DNA of 7,554 bases from Clostridia bacterium. GTDB taxonomy: Bacteria > Bacillota > Clostridia > Oscillospirales > Acutalibacteraceae. The stretch is taken from contig JAFVTZ010000148.1 in the NCBI GenBank assembly GCA_017502965.1, positions 1 to 7,554 on the forward strand, read 5' to 3'. Of the stretch, positions 6,095 to 7,554 are shown in pieces. Position numbers and translations under genes: made by a program. Under the pieces are notes generated by a model. That model made no database searches. It saw only the letters and a list, made by a program, of their open reading frames with translations, and was not told where the DNA came from. The stretch's first letter is position 1. Each line of letters opens with the position of its first letter.

Positions 6095-7390
6095 ATGCTG
6101 GATATTAAATTTATATGTGATAATCCCGAACTTGTAAAAGAAAATATAAAGAAGAAATTCAAAGACAACAAGTTACCTCTTGTTGACGAAGTTATAGCGC
6201 TTTATAACGAAAAATGCGCCGCTAACACCCGTGCTAACGACCTTCGTGCAAACAGGAATAAAGTGAGCAAACAGATTGGTATGCTTATGGGTCAGGGCAA
6301 GCGCGAAGAGGCGGAAGAAATGAAACGCATAGTTTCCGAGCAAGCGGCTGAACTCAAAGCACTGGAAGAAAAAGAAGATGAACTTTCCAAAAAAGTTCTC
6401 GAAATCCAGATGAAGATACCTAACATTGTGGACGAAAGCGTTCCTGTAGGTAAAGACGACAGCGAGAATGTTGAAGTTGAAACTTTTGGCGAAAAGACTG
6501 TTGCTGATTTTGAAATTCCCTATCATACAGATATTATGCAGTTGTTTGACGGTATTGACAAAGAATCTGCAGGCAGAGTTGCAGGTGAAGGATTCTATTA
6601 TCTTATGGGTGATATTGCCCGTCTTCACTCTGCTGTTACCGCTTATGCACGCGACTTTATGATAGACAAGGGTTTCACCTACTGCATTCCCCCGTTTATG
6701 ATAAGAAGCAATGTTGTAACAGGCGTTATGAGTTTTGAAGAAATGGATGCTATGATGTATAAGATTGAAGGCGAAGACCTTTATCTTATAGGCACATCCG
6801 AGCACTCGATGATCGGTAAATTTATTGACACTATCACAGAAGAATCAAAACTCCCCTTAACACTTACAAGTTATTCCCCTTGTTTCAGAAAAGAAAAGGG
6901 TGCTCACGGTATAGAGGAGCGCGGAATTTACCGTATCCACCAGTTTGAAAAGCAGGAAATGATAGTTATCTGCAAGCCTGAGGAGAGTATGGACTGGTTC
7001 CACAAAATGTGGAGTTACTCGGTTGAACTTTTCAGAAGCCTTGATATCCCTGTACGCACACTTGAGTGTTGCACTGGCGACCTTGCAGACCTTAAAGTGA
7101 AATCTTACGATGTTGAGGCATGGAGTCCCAAACAACAGAAATATTTTGAAGTTTGCTCCTGCTCCAACCTTGGAGATGCTCAGGCAAGACGCCTCGGAAT
7201 AAAAGTCAAAGGAGAGGACGGTAAGAAATACCTTGCTCACACTCTTAACAACACAGTTGTGGCTCCCCCCAGAATGCTTATTGCTTTCCTTGAAAACAAT
7301 TTAAGATTTGACGGCGAGAAATACAGTGTGCATATCCCTGAAGCACTTCGTCCTTATATGGGCGGTAAAACCGTTATCGAAAGTAAATAA
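6095..7390 (+). CDS. serS: Seryl-tRNA synthetase (serine--tRNA ligase), archaeal-like motif variant
   Basis: This cytoplasmic class II synthetase charges tRNA-Ser with serine using ATP; it also charges tRNA-Sec where selenocysteine is made. The 431 residues match the family. The N-terminal MLDIKFICDNPELV is the classic SerRS opening, and residues about 30-110, rich in Lys and Glu, form the long coiled-coil arm that grips the tRNA extra arm. The catalytic core shows the serine-binding T-x-E as TSE (234-236), motif 2 as FRKEKGAHG (264-272) with R265, and motif 3 ending in R393 within LNNTVVAPPR (384-393). These phrases are closer to my recollection of archaeal-type SerRS (TSEHP, FRKEAGAHG, LNNT) than to the common bacterial forms (TAEVPL, FRSEAGSAG, LNGSGLAVGR), but the essential residues are kept, so activity is expected. 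It has its own promoter and terminator and looks monocistronic. Confidence 0.96.
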   Translation: MLDIKFICDNPELVKENIKKKFKDNKLPLVDEVIALYNEKCAANTRANDLRANRNKVSKQIGMLMGQGKREEAEEMKRIVSEQAAELKALEEKEDELSKKVLEIQMKIPNIVDESVPVGKDDSENVEVETFGEKTVADFEIPYHTDIMQLFDGIDKESAGRVAGEGFYYLMGDIARLHSAVTAYARDFMIDKGFTYCIPPFMIRSNVVTGVMSFEEMDAMMYKIEGEDLYLIGTSEHSMIGKFIDTITEESKLPLTLTSYSPCFRKEKGAHGIEERGIYRIHQFEKQEMIVICKPEESMDWFHKMWSYSVELFRSLDIPVRTLECCTGDLADLKVKSYDVEAWSPKQQKYFEVCSCSNLGDAQARRLGIKVKGEDGKKYLAHTLNNTVVAPPRMLIAFLENNLRFDGEKYSVHIPEALRPYMGGKTVIESK

Positions 7391-7400
7391 ACCTATCTGT

Positions 7401-7434
7401 CCCTCAGGAAATTTCCTGAGGGATTTTTTCTTTT
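7401..7434 (+). terminator. Intrinsic terminator after serS
   Basis: CCCTCAGG and CCTGAGGG form a perfect 8-bp stem (7401-7408 with 7415-7422) around AAATTT. One A is followed by six Ts, a C and four Ts. It begins 10 bases after the serS stop. Confidence 0.95.
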
Positions 7435-7444
7435 AAAAAAATGA

Positions 7445-7473
7445 GTGATTTTTTTTTAATAATATGCTATAAT
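7445..7473 (+). promoter_or_regulatory. Extended -10 promoter for the gene beyond the right edge
   Basis: TATAAT is perfect at 7468-7473 and has TG at 7465-7466 with one base between, the extended -10 pattern. The -35 position (7445-7450, GTGATT) is a 3-of-6 match at 17-base spacing. Transcription would begin near 7480. Confidence 0.75.
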
Positions 7474-7484
7474 AATTGAAGTTT

Positions 7485-7510
7485 GTCAAAACGCTTAAAA
7501 GCGTTTCGAC
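7485..7510 (+). promoter_or_regulatory. Hairpin near the 5' end of the downstream leader
   Basis: GTC-A-AAACGC pairs with GCGTTT-C-GAC around a TTAAAA loop, giving a 10-position stem with one A-C mismatch. It lies just after the predicted start of transcription and has no T tract, so it is not a terminator. An mRNA-stabilising 5' hairpin or a protein-binding site is possible. Confidence 0.45.
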
Positions 7511-7538
7511 TAACCATAACCATTATGATTATTTAGTT

Positions 7539-7545
7539 AAGGGGG
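7539..7545 (+). promoter_or_regulatory. Ribosome binding site for the gene at the right edge
   Basis: AAGGGGG precedes the terminal ATG (7552) by 6 bases. The other ATG, at 7546, directly abuts the G run and is too close to be used efficiently. Confidence 0.65.
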
Positions 7546-7551
7546 ATGTAT

Positions 7552-7554
7552 ATG
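7552..7554 (+). CDS. Start codon of a gene continuing beyond the window
   Basis: Only the ATG is inside the window. It is called from context: an upstream extended -10 promoter, a leader of about 70 bases and a well-placed AAGGGGG. Nothing can be said about the product. Confidence 0.5.

Noticed and set aside
6173..6805. Minus-strand frame of 210 residues opposite serS
   Set aside because: It is complementary to well-conserved SerRS sequence, is Phe/His-rich without family features, and has no promoter or ribosome binding site.
7546..7548. ATG at 7546 as the start of the right-edge gene
   Set aside because: It directly touches the GGGGG of the ribosome binding site, leaving no spacer. The ATG at 7552 has a workable 6-base spacing.

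Overview
The window looks like a fragment of a low-to-moderate G+C Clostridia-type Firmicute, probably a gut or other host-associated anaerobe. The grounds are AGGAGG-type ribosome binding sites, sigma-A promoters with TGn extended -10 elements, a compact U-tract terminator, a Cys-rich flavodoxin-fold reductase, a MATE exporter, and a secreted BspA-like leucine-rich-repeat protein. This placement is inference from gene style; no 16S or other marker that would fix the taxon is present.

Layout. Positions 1-3827 are one uninterrupted minus-strand reading frame that enters from beyond the left edge. It encodes the first 1275 residues of a very large secreted protein: TTG start, signal peptide, N-terminal beta-helix/GLUG-like domain, a striking Gly-rich section of repeated 'arms', more GLUG-like repeats, then BspA-type leucine-rich repeats cut off by the window edge. 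Positions 3828-4010 are an AT-rich divergent promoter region with operator-like palindromes. To the right on the plus strand are a putative iron-sulfur flavoprotein/NAD(P)H-dependent reductase (4011-4628) and, 12 bases later, a MATE efflux transporter (4641-6014), which look like a two-gene operon. A strong promoter at 6025-6053 drives serS (6095-7390), encoding a seryl-tRNA synthetase with archaeal-flavoured active-site motifs. A clear intrinsic terminator (7401-7434) ends serS. A new extended -10 promoter, a leader hairpin and a ribosome binding site then lead to an ATG at the last three bases, the start of a gene outside the window.

How the genes relate. The flavoprotein and the MATE pump may form a small detoxification module (reduce a quinone, electrophile or drug; export a product), and the palindromes between them and the adhesin gene may be binding sites for a regulator not encoded here. 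serS is housekeeping and appears independently transcribed. The large adhesin is unrelated in function and divergently transcribed.

The most unusual content is in the adhesin. Four successive beta-rung-like segments each carry a long extension, and in three of them the extension consists of an outgoing Gly-Gly-X arm of about 20 residues, a short Trp-containing tip and a returning Gly-rich arm of similar length. This suggests projecting polyglycine hairpins on a beta-helix.
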